Shown here in pieces: positions 31,052 to 42,490 of a DNA stretch of 64,000 bases. The position numbers and the translations under genes were made by a program. A model generated the notes under the pieces. That model searched no databases. It saw nothing but the letters and a program-made list of their open reading frames with translations, and was not told where the DNA came from. Source of the DNA: Phytoseiulus persimilis (Eukaryota > Arthropoda > Arachnida > Mesostigmata > Phytoseiidae); NCBI GenBank assembly GCA_037576195.1, contig CM075101.1:2542001-2606000 (forward strand). The letters run 5' to 3'. Position 1 is the first letter of the stretch, and each line of letters starts with the position of its first letter.

Positions 31052-32056
31052 TCACTCCAACATTGACTGAAGCCATCCTACGTTTATGTGGGCGAATGTT
31101 CGGTGCACTTTCGATAGGCTGATATTTTTCTTCTTCTCTTCTTTGCCCTCAGCTTCGAGTCCTTCGGCCGTTCCAGTGGAGTACAGAAGGTAGAGACCAT
31201 TTTTACGAATCGTTCGTATGGTAATCTTCCCTTTTGTCATGAGGATAGAATCCCGACAGATCCGCAAATCGAAGCTATCTTCAGTGAGTTTCGAAACCGA
31301 CAAGAGATTCCTACGGAGTTGTGGAACACACAGTACATCCTTCAGGAGAACAGTTTTGGGCTGTCCATTCTGCACAAAGGTCACACAGGCAGTCCCGGAC
31401 CCAGGAGCGCTCAGAGTCCTAGAACCCCCAAGTCTGACCTGTCGTGCCTGAGGATATGGTACGTAGTTGATCAAATGATCTTTGGAGTTGATTAAATGAA
31501 AATTCGTTCCACTGTCCAAGATGAAGTCATTGTCTGGGGTCACGCTGTTTGTCTCTGCCTGCTCTGACTCACAATTGTAGAACTCGATGGCGCGGACTTC
31601 GCTGTGGTTGGCGGTTGCGGGTTGTTGATTCTGCCGGTTTCCAGGTCGCCTCCCGGGGCGTCTCTGGTGATTCTGATGTTGTTTCTGAGGACGATGATGG
31701 TGCTGTCGTTGATTTCGGCCGGAGTGCCAACCCTGCACCGGGACGCGACACTGGGCCATGAGATGTCCAGTCCGTCCGCACTTGTAGCAGGTTCTCTCTG
31801 TTGTTCGAGTGACGGTTTGGTTAACACTGGTCCTGTTGAAGGTCTTTTGACGATGCTGTTTGTTACGGGATGTACGGAGTCTCGAGAAAAAGGCCGTGAC
31901 CTCGTTAGCGTCGAAACGTCCTGTTCTGATTGCCTCAAGTTCGACAGCTGCCATCAGATGAGTCAGAGATTGAGACGCATCCTCCCTAGCGTCGAAACCC
32001 TGCTTGAAGGCCTCCCAGGATGAGGGAAGACTATCGAGAAGAACCGTTATCTTCAA
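31052..32056 (-). pseudogene. copia Gag C-terminus, zinc knuckle, protease and pre-integrase
   Basis: The frame starts with the UBN2-type Gag segment (ITVLLDSLPSSWEAFKQGF). A CCHC knuckle follows, CYKCGRTGHLMAQC, used to bind RNA. After a basic linker comes the aspartic protease active site FILDSGTNFHLI. The GAG-pre-integrase motif LHRTFAHIN-like (VHRTFAHINVGWLQSML) provides the paired His of the integrase zinc site. A TGA at 31052-31054 interrupts it; the same frame then supplies the matching Cys pair (FTSCESC). Confidence 0.75.
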
Positions 32057-32343
32057 GCCATAAGGAAGTTGGACGCCAAGAGACGCAAAATCAGCCGCTA
32101 TCTGCTTGAATCGGAAGAGGTTGTCCCCGCTGTCTTGTTCGCCTGGTACACGAAGTTGTGGAGCTTGGTGAGAGCCAACCGTTTCAGAGCACCATTTGTA
32201 AGGGTGAACTTGCCGGTCATCTCACGCCACATTTCTGGGGCTTCCACGGTGTCGGATCTTCCGGAGAACAGAGAAACAGCGAGGGCAGTTTGGAGCGATG
32301 CAAACAGGGTGCATCGCGCGGCACGGTTCCCAGCGTCGAACTT

Positions 32344-32691
32344 CTACCTCTGGATTTCGGATTGTTTGTCGGTCTTCATTTTAGGAGGCGGTGCCAGATT
32401 CCCCAGAGCAACATCGAGCGCATATGGATCTGCATCCAATGCGGCAGAAATCAGTGTTTTCCAAGCCGTGTAATTTGAGCTGTCCAGCTTCAACTGCACC
32501 AGTTCACGGGGACAATGCCTCGGAGTCATGTTGAGACCGTCTTCATCATCCGTCCCATCGTCCTTGCCTTTTTCCAGCTGTTCGCCCACTCTTCTAGCTA
32601 ATTGCTCGGGCATGTCGTCGCCTACATCACTAAAGCCCTGGGAGCTGGTGGAATCTTCCTGACCACGTTGACTCTCAGATGGATTCATCAT
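32344..32691 (-). pseudogene. copia Gag N-terminal region
   Basis: The frame of 115 codons has an acidic leader and then LVQLKLDSSNYTAWKTLISAALDAD, the usual start of the copia Gag capsid-like region (L.gsNY..W...l). It stops within Gag; the rest resumes in another frame at 32056, so at least one indel lies between. Confidence 0.6.
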
Positions 32692-33478
32692 TCACGAGGA
32701 CTTCTTTCACTTTCGATCACTTGTACACTCTGAAAGTCACGCACTCCACAGTACACTGTCCAGATGTAGGTGTTCGCTATTACTCGTGCGCAATAAAGGA
32801 GTAGAAAGCACGATTCCAGTTCCCACGGAACCCAAAGTTACTGTGCGTACTCACGTCAGAGCACTGGTCTGATAATGGATATCCGCTCGATTCGCTGCTG
32901 CTCCCTTTGGTTTTCACGGTGGAAACTTCAGAATATCTCCTAAATGGCAGGCTCCATGATATCCTCGTGGATCATTTCTTCGTCATCGGAATTGGCTGGC
33001 TTTCACCTCCTTCTATTCTACCGATACTTCCATTGAAGATTTTCAGCTGTGAACTCCTAGCTCGTTCCTCGCCCTTCGACTCCCTGCGTGTAAATGGACG
33101 TGAAACAGAACAACAACCCCTACTTAACCGAGCCTTCTTCCGTTAAATTATTTACCAGTCGTTCTCTTCAGTATGACTCTACCCTCATCCCTCACATCTC
33201 GCTTTTGGAATGCCCTTCCCTCTCGAGTGTTCCCTCCAACGCACAATCCCGATTTCTTCCAAACTTCGTCCTTTCGCATCTTCCACGTGATGTGCTTTTG
33301 TTTTTTTTTAGTGGTTACCCTTACCTTAGGAGGCGGAGCCCAAGAAGGTGCTTGCGGAATCGGTCTAACCACGCTTTTTCGGATCTGGGGAGGAAGTTCC
33401 GGGATTGATCTGACCATACTCTGCTGGGTCTAAGGGGGTGATTCCGGGATCGATATGACCATAAGAACATGTACCAAT
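32692..33478. other. Copia 5' flank and spacer; no gene
   Basis: It should contain the copia leader and 5' LTR, but no segment matches the LTR at 23566-23882. From about 33310 there are diverged pieces related to the 45-bp satellite (GATTCCGGGATCGATATGACC style). Confidence 0.35.
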
Positions 33479-34216
33479 CAGAGTTGGGCAGATTCGAATC
33501 ATTGGATTCGAATCAGATCGGATCAGATGTGATTCGAATCGTCCTGATTCTAATCAAAATGATTCGAATCATTTTTGATTCGAATCACGTGATTCGATAG
33601 CTCCTGAGTCGAATCATTCTGATTCGATGATCCTGATTCGAATCATTTTTGATTCGAACCAGAGGATTCGAATCATGTTCTGATTCGAATCATTTTCTGA
33701 TTCGAATCCCAACTATATATGATCGGCTTAGTTTGTCAGCTTGTCCGCACATTACTTTCCAACTCTGGAGGGGTGATTCCGTGACCAATCTGAGCATTAC
33801 TTCCCAACTCTGGGAATAACTGTATCTCTTGTATCCGAAGGGATTTCCCCTCCCGCCAGAAAAAAAAAAAAAAAAAGCTTTTGAAAAGTATGGTCAGACT
33901 GGTCCTAGACTAAGCCGAGTATATGTAGTGAGGATTCGAATCAGAAAATGATTCGAATCAAACTTTGATTCGAATCAAATTTTGATTCGAATCATTTTCA
34001 ATCGATTTCGAATCACAGTGATTCGAATCGTGTGATTCGAATCAGATGATCGATCCTGATTCGAATCAAAATGATTCGAATCACTTTTGATTCGAATCAG
34101 CCTGATTCGACGGTTTTTGATTCGAATCACTTTTGATTCGATGTTTCTCGATTCGAATCAGGTGATTCGAATCAACTTGATTCGAATCAAAAGTGATTCG
34201 AATCTGCCCAACTCTG
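33479..34216. mobile_element. hAT-type non-autonomous element made of palindromic GATTCGAATC units
   Basis: The ends are perfect 23-bp inverted repeats starting CAGAGTTGGGCAGATTC. They are flanked by 8-bp direct repeats GTACCAAT (33471-33478) and GTACCAAC (34217-34224), seven of eight matching. The interior has two arrays of the 10-bp palindrome GATTCGAATC with 5-15-bp spacers (33489-33705 and 33933-34206). Between them is a core with about one and a half inverted units of the 45-bp satellite, and an A17 tract. No coding capacity. Target size and terminal sequence fit hAT. Confidence 0.75.
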
Positions 34217-34713
34217 GTACCAACCAACCCAATGAAAAGTCAGGTTTAGGAACGAGGTAGACCCAATGTAATGAGAGAAAGGTGCCTCTACGCCAGGCAC
34301 CGTAGTCCAGCCGCGCGAAGCTTTCTTGGTCGTGAGGAAATTATTCTTTTTTTCTTTTGGCTCTTCTATGTATTCCCATTGTCATTTTCCCACTTTTCGC
34401 ACTCACAGCTCCTTTCGTGAACCATGGGGTCTCCCCTGATGAGTTGTTCCAAAAAATATAATATAGCAGGTAACGACCACCGTAGTTCGTGACTAGCCCG
34501 TGTTCAATCGCGTGTTTTTACATCGCGCTATTCCAACGGGTTATGGGCGCAGAGCGTTGCTGAGCATGGAAGACTGAGTATTCTGTCGTGGTCAAGTGAT
34601 TGGTCAAGGTCTTTACGCCAAGCTCAGTGTAAAGAGCGGAGTTCGTGAAAAGCAAGGAGCCTGCGAAGCATGTGAGACAGCTCACTGGTCAAGCTGATTG
34701 GCCGTTATGAAAA
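34217..34713. other. Unassigned spacer
   Basis: Between the palindromic element and the first satellite module; nothing recognised. Confidence 0.35.
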
Positions 34714-37700
34714 ACTAGCCGGCCTTCGGCCGACTACGCTGGCCGACCCGTCCCTTGCTTCGGGAGTCTACTGCTGACAGACACACATTGCCTTAAATGT
34801 AGTGTCATGAGACCTTCGAGAGTGGCCAACGATTCTCGATAGGATTCTGACCTGGAGTCGAGGCACTTTCCTCTCTCTTCACTTGGTCAGCATCATGGTT
34901 TCGAGAAGTATGGTCAGATTGGTGTCGTAATCACCCCTCCAGATTCGGAGAAGCATGGTCAGATTGGTCCCGGAATCACCCCTCCAGGTTTTGAAAAGTA
35001 TGGTTAGATATGTCTCGAGATCACCCCTCCAGACTCGGAAAGTGATAGTCAGATTGGTCTCGGAATCACCTCTCCAGACTTGGAAAAGTATGCTCAGATT
35101 GGTACCGGAATCTTCCTTCTAGAGTTGGGAAGTGATGCTCAGATTGGTCTCAGAATCACCCCTCCAGAGTTGGAAAGTAATGGCCAGATTGGTCTCGGAA
35201 TCACCCCTCCAGAGTTGGAAAGTAATGACCGAATTGGTCCCAGAATCACCCCTCCAGAGTTGGAAAGTTAAGGCCAGATTGATCCCGGAATCACCCCTCC
35301 AGAGTTGGAAAGTAATGCTCAGATTGGTCTCAGAATCACCCCTCCAGAGTTGGAAAGTAATGGTTGGATTGGTCCCGAAATCACCCCTCCTGGGTTGGAA
35401 ATCAATGCTCAGATTGGTCTCGGAATCACCCCTCCAGAGTTGGAAAGTAATGGTCAGATTGGTCCCGAAATCACCCCTCCAGAGTTGGAAAGTAATGGTC
35501 AGATTTGTCCCGAAATCACCCCTCCAGAGTTGGACAGTAATTCTCAGATTGGTCTCGGAATCACCCCTCCAGAGTTGGAAAATGATGCTCAGATTGGTCC
35601 CGAAATCACCCCTCCCGAGTGAGACAGTAATTCTCAGATTGGTCTCGGAATCACCCCTCCAGAGTTGGAAAGTAATGGTCAGATTGGTCTCGGAATCACT
35701 CCTGCAGAGTTGGAAAATAATGCTCAGATTGGTCTCGGAATCACCCCTCCAGAGTTGGAAAGTAATGGTCAGATTGGTCCCGAAATCACCCCTCCAGAGT
35801 TGGAAAGTAATGGTCAGATTTGTCCCGAAATCACCCCTCCAGAGTTGGACAGTAATTCTCAGATTGGTCTCGGAATCACCCCTCCAGAGTTGGAAAATGA
35901 TGCTCAGATTGGTCCCGAAATCACCCCTCCCGAGTGAGACAGTAATTCTCAGATTGGTCTCGGAATCACCCCTCCAGAGTTGGAAAGTAATGGTCAGATT
36001 GGTCTCGGAATCACTCCTGCAGAGTTGGAAAATAATGCTCAGATTGGTCTCGGAATCACCCCTCCAGAGTTGGGAAGTAATGCTCAGATTGGTCCCGGAA
36101 TCACCCTTCTAGAGTTGGGAAGTTATGCTCAGATTGGTCTCGGAATCACCGCTCCAGAGTTGGACAGTAATTCTCAGATTGGTCTCGGAATCACCCCTCC
36201 AGAGTTGGAAAATAATGCCTAGATTGGTTCCGAAATCACCCCTCCAGAGTTAGACAGTAATTCTCAGATTGGTCTCGGAATCACCCCTCCAGAGTTGGAA
36301 AGTAATGGTCAGATTGGTCGCGGAATCACTCCTGCAGAGTTGGAAAATAATGCTCAGATTGGTCCCGAAATCACCCCTCCAGAGTTGGACAGTAATTCTC
36401 AGATTGGTCTCGGAATCACCCCTCCAGAGTTGGAAAATAATGCTCAGATTGGTCCCGGAATAACCCCTCCAGAGTTCGAAAGTAATGCTCAGATTGGTCT
36501 CGGAATCACCCCTCCTGAGTTGGAAATCAATGCTCAGATTGGTCTCGGAATCACCCCTCCAGAGTTGGAAAATAATGCTCAGATTGGTCCCGAAATCACC
36601 CCTCCAGAGTTGGACAGTAATTCTCAGATTGGTCTCGGAATCACCCCTCCAGAGTTGGAGAATAATGCTCAGATTGGTCCCGGATTCACCCCTCCAGAAT
36701 TGGACAGTAATTCTCAGATTGGTCTCGGAATCACCCCTCCAGAGTTGGAAAGTAATGGTCAGATTGGTCTCGGAATCACTCCTGCAGAGTTGGAAAGTAA
36801 TGGTCAGATTGATCCCAGAATCACCCCTCCAGAGTTGGGAAGTAAGGCTCAGATTGATCCCGGAATCACCCTTCTAGAGTTGGGAAGTAATGCTCAGATT
36901 GGTCTCGGAATCACCCCTCCAGAGTTGGGAAGTAATGGCCAGATTGGTCTCGGAATCACTCCTCCAGAGTTGGAAAGTAATGCTCAGATTGCTCCCGGAA
37001 TCACCCCTCCAGGCTTGGGAAGTAATGCTCAGATTGCTCCCGGAATCATCCCTCCAGAGTTGGAAAGTAATGGCCAGATTGGTCTCGGAATCACCCCTCC
37101 AGAGTTGAGAAGTAATGGCCAGATTGGTCTCGGAATCACCCCTCCAGAGTTGGAAAGTAATGGCCAGATTTGTCTCGGAATCACCCCTCCAGAGTTCGAA
37201 AGTATTGGCCAGATTGGTCTCGGAATCACTCCTCCAGAGTTGGAAAGTAATGCTCAGATTGCTCCCGGAATCACCCCTCCAGGCTTGGGAAGTAATGCTC
37301 AGATTGCTCCCGGAATCACCCCTCCAGAGTTGGAAACTAATGGTCAAATTGGCACCGGAATCACCCCTCCAGAGTTGGAAACTTATGGTCGGATTGGTCT
37401 CGGAATCACCCCTCCAAAGTTGGAAAGTGATGTCCAGATTGGTCTCGCAATCAGCCCTCCAGAGTTAGAAACTAAAGGCCAGATTGGTCTCGTAATCACC
37501 CCTCCAGAGTTAGAAACTAAAGGCCAGATTGGTCTCGTAATCACCCCTCCAGAGTTGGAAAGTAATGGCCAGATTGGTCTCGGAATCACCCCTCCAGAGT
37601 TGGGAAGTAATGGCCTTATTGGTCTCGGAATCACCCCTCCAGAGTTGGGAAGTAATGGCCTTATTGGTCTCGAAATCACCCCTCCAGGAGTTTTTATGAT

Positions 37701-37715
37701 AGATTTTTATGATAG
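34714..37715 (+). repeat. Satellite module 1: leader, 45-bp array, trailer
   Basis: The leader (34714 to about 34896) starts with a hairpin-forming ACTAGCCGGCCTTCGGCCG. The array of about 60 units of 45 bp runs from about 34905 to 37687, and the trailer carries TTTATGATAGATTTT. Consensus unit: GGTCTCGGAATCACCCCTCC then AGAGTTGGAAAGTAATGGCC then AGATT. Seven-unit (315-bp) higher-order repeats are visible: the same TGA-bearing variant recurs at about 35620 and 35935. Long open frames (up to 494 codons) arise because the period is a multiple of three. Confidence 0.85.
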
Positions 37716-40185
37716 ACTAGCCGGCCTTCGGCCGACTACGCTGGCCGGCCCGTCCCTTGCTTCGGGAGTCTACTGCTGACAGACACACATTGCCTTGAAT
37801 GTAGTGTCATGAGACCTTCGGGAGTGGCCACCGATTCTCTATAAGATTCTGACCTGGAATCGAGGCACTTTCCTCTCTTTTCACTCGGTCAGCATCATGG
37901 TTTTGAGAAGTATGGTCAGATTGGTGTCGTAATCACCCCTTCAGATTCGGAGAAGCATGGTCAGATTGGTCCCGGAATCACCCCTCCAGAGTTGGAAAGT
38001 AATGGCCAGATTGGCCTCGGAATCACCCCTCCAGAGTTGGAAAGTAATGGCCAGATTGATATCGGAATCACCCCTCCAGAGTAGGAGAGTAATGGCCAGA
38101 TCGCTCCCAGAATCACCCCTCCAGAGTTGGGAAGTAATGGCCAGATTGGCCTCGGAATCACCCCTCCAGAGTTGGAAAGTAATGGCCAGATTGGTACCGG
38201 AATCACCCCTCCAGAGTTGGAAACTAATGGCCAGATTGATACCGGAATCACCCCTCCAGAGTTGGAAACTAATGGTCGGATTGGTCTCAGAATCACCCCT
38301 CCAAACAAAGTTGGAAAGTAATGTCCAGATTGGTCTCGGAATCACCTCTCCAGAGTTGGAAAGTAATGGCCAGATTGGTCTCGGAATCACCCCTCCAGAG
38401 TTGGAAAGTAATGGCCAGATTGGTCTCGGAATCACCCCTCCAGAGTTGAAAACTAATGGTCAAATTGGCACCGGAATCACCCCTCCAGAGTTGGAAAGTA
38501 ATGGCCAGATTGATCCCGGAATCACCCCTCCAGAGTTGAAAACTAATGGTCGAATTGGCACCGGAATCACCCCTCCAGAGTTGGAAAGTAATGGCCAGAT
38601 TGATACCGGAATCACCCCTCCAGAGTTGAAAACTAATGGTCAAATTGGCACCGGAATCATCCCTCCAGAGTTGGAAAGTAATGGCCAGATTGGTCCCGGA
38701 ATCACCCCTCCAGAGTTGGAAAGTAATGTCCAGATTGGTCTCGCAATCAGCCCTCCAGAGTTGAAAACTAATGGTCAAATTGGCACCGGAATCACCCCTC
38801 CAGAGTTGGAAAGTAATGGCCAGATTGATCCCGGAATCACCCCTCCAGAGTTGAAAACTAATGGTCAAATTGGCACCGGAATCACCCCTCCAGAGTTGGA
38901 AAGTAATGGCCAGATTGATACCGGAATCACCCCTCCAGAGTTGAAAACTAATGGTCAAATTGGCACCGGAATCACCCCTCCAGAGTTGGAAAGTAATGGC
39001 CAGATTGATACCGGAATCACCCCTCCAGAGTTGAAAACTAATGGTCAAATTGGCACCGGAATCATCCCTCCAGAGTTGGAAAGTAATGGCCAGATTGATA
39101 CCGGAATCACCCCTCTAGAGTTGAAAACTAATGGTCAAATTGGCACCGGAATCATCCCTCCAGAGTTGGAAAGTAATGGCCAGATTGGTCTCGGAATCAC
39201 CCCTCCAAAGTTGGAAAGTAATGTCCAGATTGGTCTCGCAATCAGCCCTCCAGAGTTGGAAAGTAATGGCCAGATTGGTCTCGGAATCACCCCTCCAGAG
39301 TTGGAAAGTAATGGCCAGATTGGTCTCGGAATCACCCCTCCAGAGTTGAAAACTAATGGTCAAATTGGCACCGGAATCACCCCTCCAGAGTTGGAAAGTA
39401 ATGGCCAGATTGATCCCGGAATCACCCCTCCAGAGTTGAAAACTAATGGTCAAATTGGCACCGGAGTCACCCCTCCAGAGTTGGAAAGTAATGGCCAGAT
39501 TGATACCGGAATCACCCCTCCAGAGTTGAAAACTAATGGTCAAATTGGCACCGGAATCACCCCTCCAGAGTTGGAAAGTAATGGCCAGATTGATACCGGA
39601 ATCACCCCTCCAGAGTTGAAAACTAATGGTCAAATTGGCACCGGAATCACCCCTCCAGAGTTGGAAACTAATGGTCGGATTGGTCTCAGAATCACCCCTC
39701 CAAACAAAGTTGGAAAGTAATGTCCAGATTGGTCTCGGTATCACCCCTCCAGAGTTGGAAAGTAATGGCCAGATTGGTCTCGGAATCACCCCTCCAGAGT
39801 TGGAAAGTAATGGCCAGATTGGTCTCGGAATCACCCCTCCAGAGTTGGAAAGTAATGGCCAGATTGGTCTCGGAATCAGCCCTCCAGAGTTGAAAACTAA
39901 TGGTCAAATTGGCACCGGAATCACCCCTCCAGAGTTGGAAAGTAATGGTCAAATTGGCACCGGAATCATCCCTCCAGAGTTGGAAAGTAATGGCCAGATT
40001 GGTCCCGGAATCACCCCTCCAGAGTTGGAAAGTAATGGCCAGATTGGTCTCGGAATCACCCCTCCAGAGTTGGGAAGTAATGGCCAGATTGGTCTCGGAA
40101 TCACCCCTCCAGAGTTGGGAAGTAATGGCCTTATTGGTCTCGAAATCACCCCTCCAGGAATCTTTATGATAGATTTTTGTGATAG
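37716..40185 (+). repeat. Satellite module 2: leader, 45-bp array, trailer
   Basis: A second tandem copy of module 1: the leader at 37716 is nearly identical to that at 34714. The array of about 50 units runs from about 37902 to 40158 and ends in the same trailer. Here two unit types alternate, giving a 90-bp dimer (ELESNGQID.GITPP then ELKTNGQIGTGITPP when translated). A unit with a 4-bp insertion appears twice, ending near 38321 and 39720, 1399 bp apart (31 units plus 4), so a block of that size was itself duplicated. Confidence 0.85.
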
Positions 40186-40319
40186 ATGTATAGGAGAGGA
40201 GGTGGGGAAGGATATCCGATGACGATGGGATGAGTCTGGCTGGCGTCATAACGGGGCGGTGCACCTTATCGTCAGAATTTGGATGCGGATGACAGTATGG
40301 AGGGGGTCAGAGTTGGGGT

Positions 40320-40370
40320 AAATCGCGAGGGGGGGAGGAGGGGGGAGGAGGGGGGGAGGGGTGGGTGGCC
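40320..40370 (+). repeat. G-rich tract, potential G-quadruplex
   Basis: Successive runs of five to seven G separated by AGGA or A; the tract could fold as a G-quadruplex. Confidence 0.5.
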
Positions 40371-40389
40371 TATGTCCTTCCCGGAGAGC

Positions 40390-40515
40390 CGCCCTACATT
40401 ATGCAGTTTGTTCCAAGTCGATCCGATCAATACCAGAGGAGCCTATTGAGGACATACAAACAAACAAACAATCAAACAAACAAACAGACCCTGGATTTTT
40501 ATATATATAGAAGAG
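40390..40515 (+). mobile_element. LINE-type (RTE-like) 3' tail
   Basis: TTTGTTCCAAGTCGATCCG is followed by a tract of CAAA units (about 40447-40482) and then TTTTTATATATATAG. This order is common at the 3' end of RTE-type LINEs and the SINEs they move. No coding part is attached. Confidence 0.45.
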
Positions 40516-40969
40516 ATTAGGAGCATCCTCGGCTATCACTAAGTGGTACTTGATGGAGCCCGAGCCCATCGAGAAGCGTGCGTCTGCGGAGGACCCGGAA
40601 GGGCAGAAGGCAAGATAGATGTGTACTGAAGAGCCACGAGGCAACGAGTGAACGGCACCTTGTACAAAGCAGGATTTATACTGGCTCGTCCTCGAAGTGA
40701 AGTCAACTCGAGACAGAACAATCCATCTCGACCCACGATAGGTTCGGACAATAAGTCAAGCGACATGTAAGACAGCTTGTGAGGCGAGAGCTCGGTATTA
40801 GTGTTCCGATTACCAAAGAGATATGTTAGCCGTGCTGCTACTCCCACGGTAATTCAGACCGAGCGCTGTTGGGAACCAAATAGAGGTCGGTCAGGACGGG
40901 TGAATTGTCTTGAGCAGACCTCGCGGGTGAGTTCAGCTGTTCTCCCGAGAAGGATGGGTGTGTTGCCGT
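40516..40969. other. Unassigned; perhaps decayed copia sequence
   Basis: It lies upstream of recognisable copia integrase; no motif could be read. Confidence 0.25.
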
Positions 40970-42490
40970 CCTCAAGGAACTTTTCTCAAGATTCGCGTGT
41001 GGACTGCTTCTGAAACACAAGAGTGAAGTTCAAACAGTTCTCAGGAAGGTGATCGCTAACGCCAACAACTTGGGACTGAGCATTTCGGAGTTTGGAAGCG
41101 ATGACGGGAGAGAATTCGACAACAGAGAGGTCGGAAGCATCCTGGCGAATCCGGGTGATATTCATAGATTTACTGCTTCGTATCGCCCGAAACAGAGTGG
41201 AGGTAGCGAGGGACGATAGGACCATTGTGGATATAACTCGAACGCTCAAGTATGCGGACCCGGATGCCGACTGCCCACGGGCGATTTGAGATGAGCGGAT
41301 GCGGACTGCTACTACCTACAGGGTGGCTTTTTTTAGTCGGGAATTTTCGAGCCCGATCTTGTTTTGGCCATAACTTCGTCAATTTTTCCAAAAATCAAAC
41401 AGTGATCGATAGAGGATATCGAGGCGGTCATTTTGATACAAAATTCAGGAGGATCCGGTAAAAATCCCGGTCAGGAGATGGTTTTGAAAATGACCCTTCC
41501 TCTTTTTTCGAGGTCATCCTAAAAGTTATCGTAAAAACGTCAATATTTATCGGATCGGACTCGTGGGGGTAGCATTCGACGCGCAAAAGGAAGACCGTCA
41601 TTCGCCCGAAAACCGAGCGAAGTTATCTCATTTCCCCGAAGAATGGCAAGCGATCGTATCAACCCCTTTTTCAAGGCCTTGCCCATTGGCTAATTTCGTT
41701 TTCCTCGCTTTTCCCCGCATTTCTTCTCGTAACTTCTCAACGAGACAGAATCGGAGGTATCTCCCCCGGTGGAAATTACTCGGAAATGGGTGAATCATGC
41801 GGACATTGAGCTGCGAGGTCGATCCGATGATTTTTGATTTTCACCGGAAATCACTCATGCTCAGGATTCCGCCCTCGGTTGCCAAAATCACCCTCGACAC
41901 CAAAGGAATTCTCGATACGATCGGTTGCCATTTTTCGGAGAAACGAGTCCGATCCGATAAATATTGACGTTTTCACGATAACTTTTAGGAAGACCTCGAA
42001 AAAAAAGGAAGGGTCATTTTCAAAACCATCTCCTGACCGGGATTTTTACCGGATCCTCCTGAATTTTGTATCAAAATGACCGCCTCGATATCCTCTATCG
42101 ATCACTGTTTGATTTTTGGAAAAGTTCCAAAAATTGACGAAGTTATGGCCAAAACAAGATCATGCTCCAAAATTCCCGACTAAAAAAAGCCACCCTGTAT
42201 ATTGGCGGTCGAAGAAATGAGCCACCCCAAGAGATTGGAGCTCTTTTTAATCCATCCTGAGCTCTCTTGAAAATTCGATGTCGATCATGAAAATGCACCT
42301 CGTAGAGGAAGAAGGCAGCTTCACGATGCGCGTATCATTTCCGAGGAAATAATGAATCATATAGAAATTCGTCATCTCTTCGTTAGAGAAAAAGTTCTCG
42401 AAAACGCGCTAATGTAGCTTCCGATGTCCACGGGAAAGCAAGTCGCCGACATTTTGACCAAGCCGCCCGAGGGGATCGGACACGGTGCTT
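40970..42490 (+). mobile_element. Ty1/copia pol relic, split by a DNA transposon
   Basis: The left part shows integrase wording: LLLKHKSEVQTVLRKV, then GSDDGREFDNREV with the second catalytic Asp, then ASYRPKQSG and DRTIVDITRTL. It is deleted directly into RNase H (YADPDADC). After the insertion at 41319-42197 the same domain resumes as YWRSKK, and later MNHIEIRHLFVREKV and TGKQVADILTKPPEG, the copia C-terminus. A possible LTR begins TGTTGAAGTT at 42562, after a short purine-rich stretch. Multiple stops show it is old. It is a different copia family from the one at 28-32 kb. Confidence 0.7.
41319..42197. mobile_element. Long-TIR DNA element inserted at a TA site
   Basis: Inverted arms of about 245 bp, nearly identical, begin CAGGGTGGCTTTTTTTAG. 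TA dinucleotides flank both ends (41317-41318 and 42198-42199). The middle (about 41570-41945) has no recognisable transposase. TA target and terminal sequence suggest a Tc1/mariner-type MITE. It interrupts the copia RNase H frame at the Tyr of YWRSKK, and removing it with one TA restores the codon phase. Confidence 0.75.

Larger units (their letters stand above)
28240..32691 (-). mobile_element. Ty1/copia retrotransposon internal region, decayed
   Basis: Minus-strand order is gag, protease, integrase, reverse transcriptase and RNase H, which is diagnostic of Ty1/copia (integrase precedes RT). Reading is broken by stops near 31054 and 30990, C-runs of 14 at 30666-30653 and 28952-28939, a frame slip near 29300, and stops in RNase H. 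A 5' LTR was not identified to the right of 32691. A copia-type LTR of the correct orientation lies at 23566-23882, with unrelated coding sequence between. Confidence 0.85.

Noticed and set aside
33489-34206. GATTCGAATC arrays as a CRISPR or operator array
   Set aside because: Units are short palindromes with irregular spacers bounded by transposon ends and an 8-bp duplication.
35132-39720. Repetitive protein genes of 326, 494 and 587 codons in the satellite
   Set aside because: The period of 45 bp keeps several frames open on both strands at once. No unique start region, signal peptide or non-repeat coding flank is present.
40447-40482. CAAACAAA tract as a CRISPR-like array
   Set aside because: It is a simple repeat at a LINE-type 3' tail in eukaryotic DNA, with no spacers.
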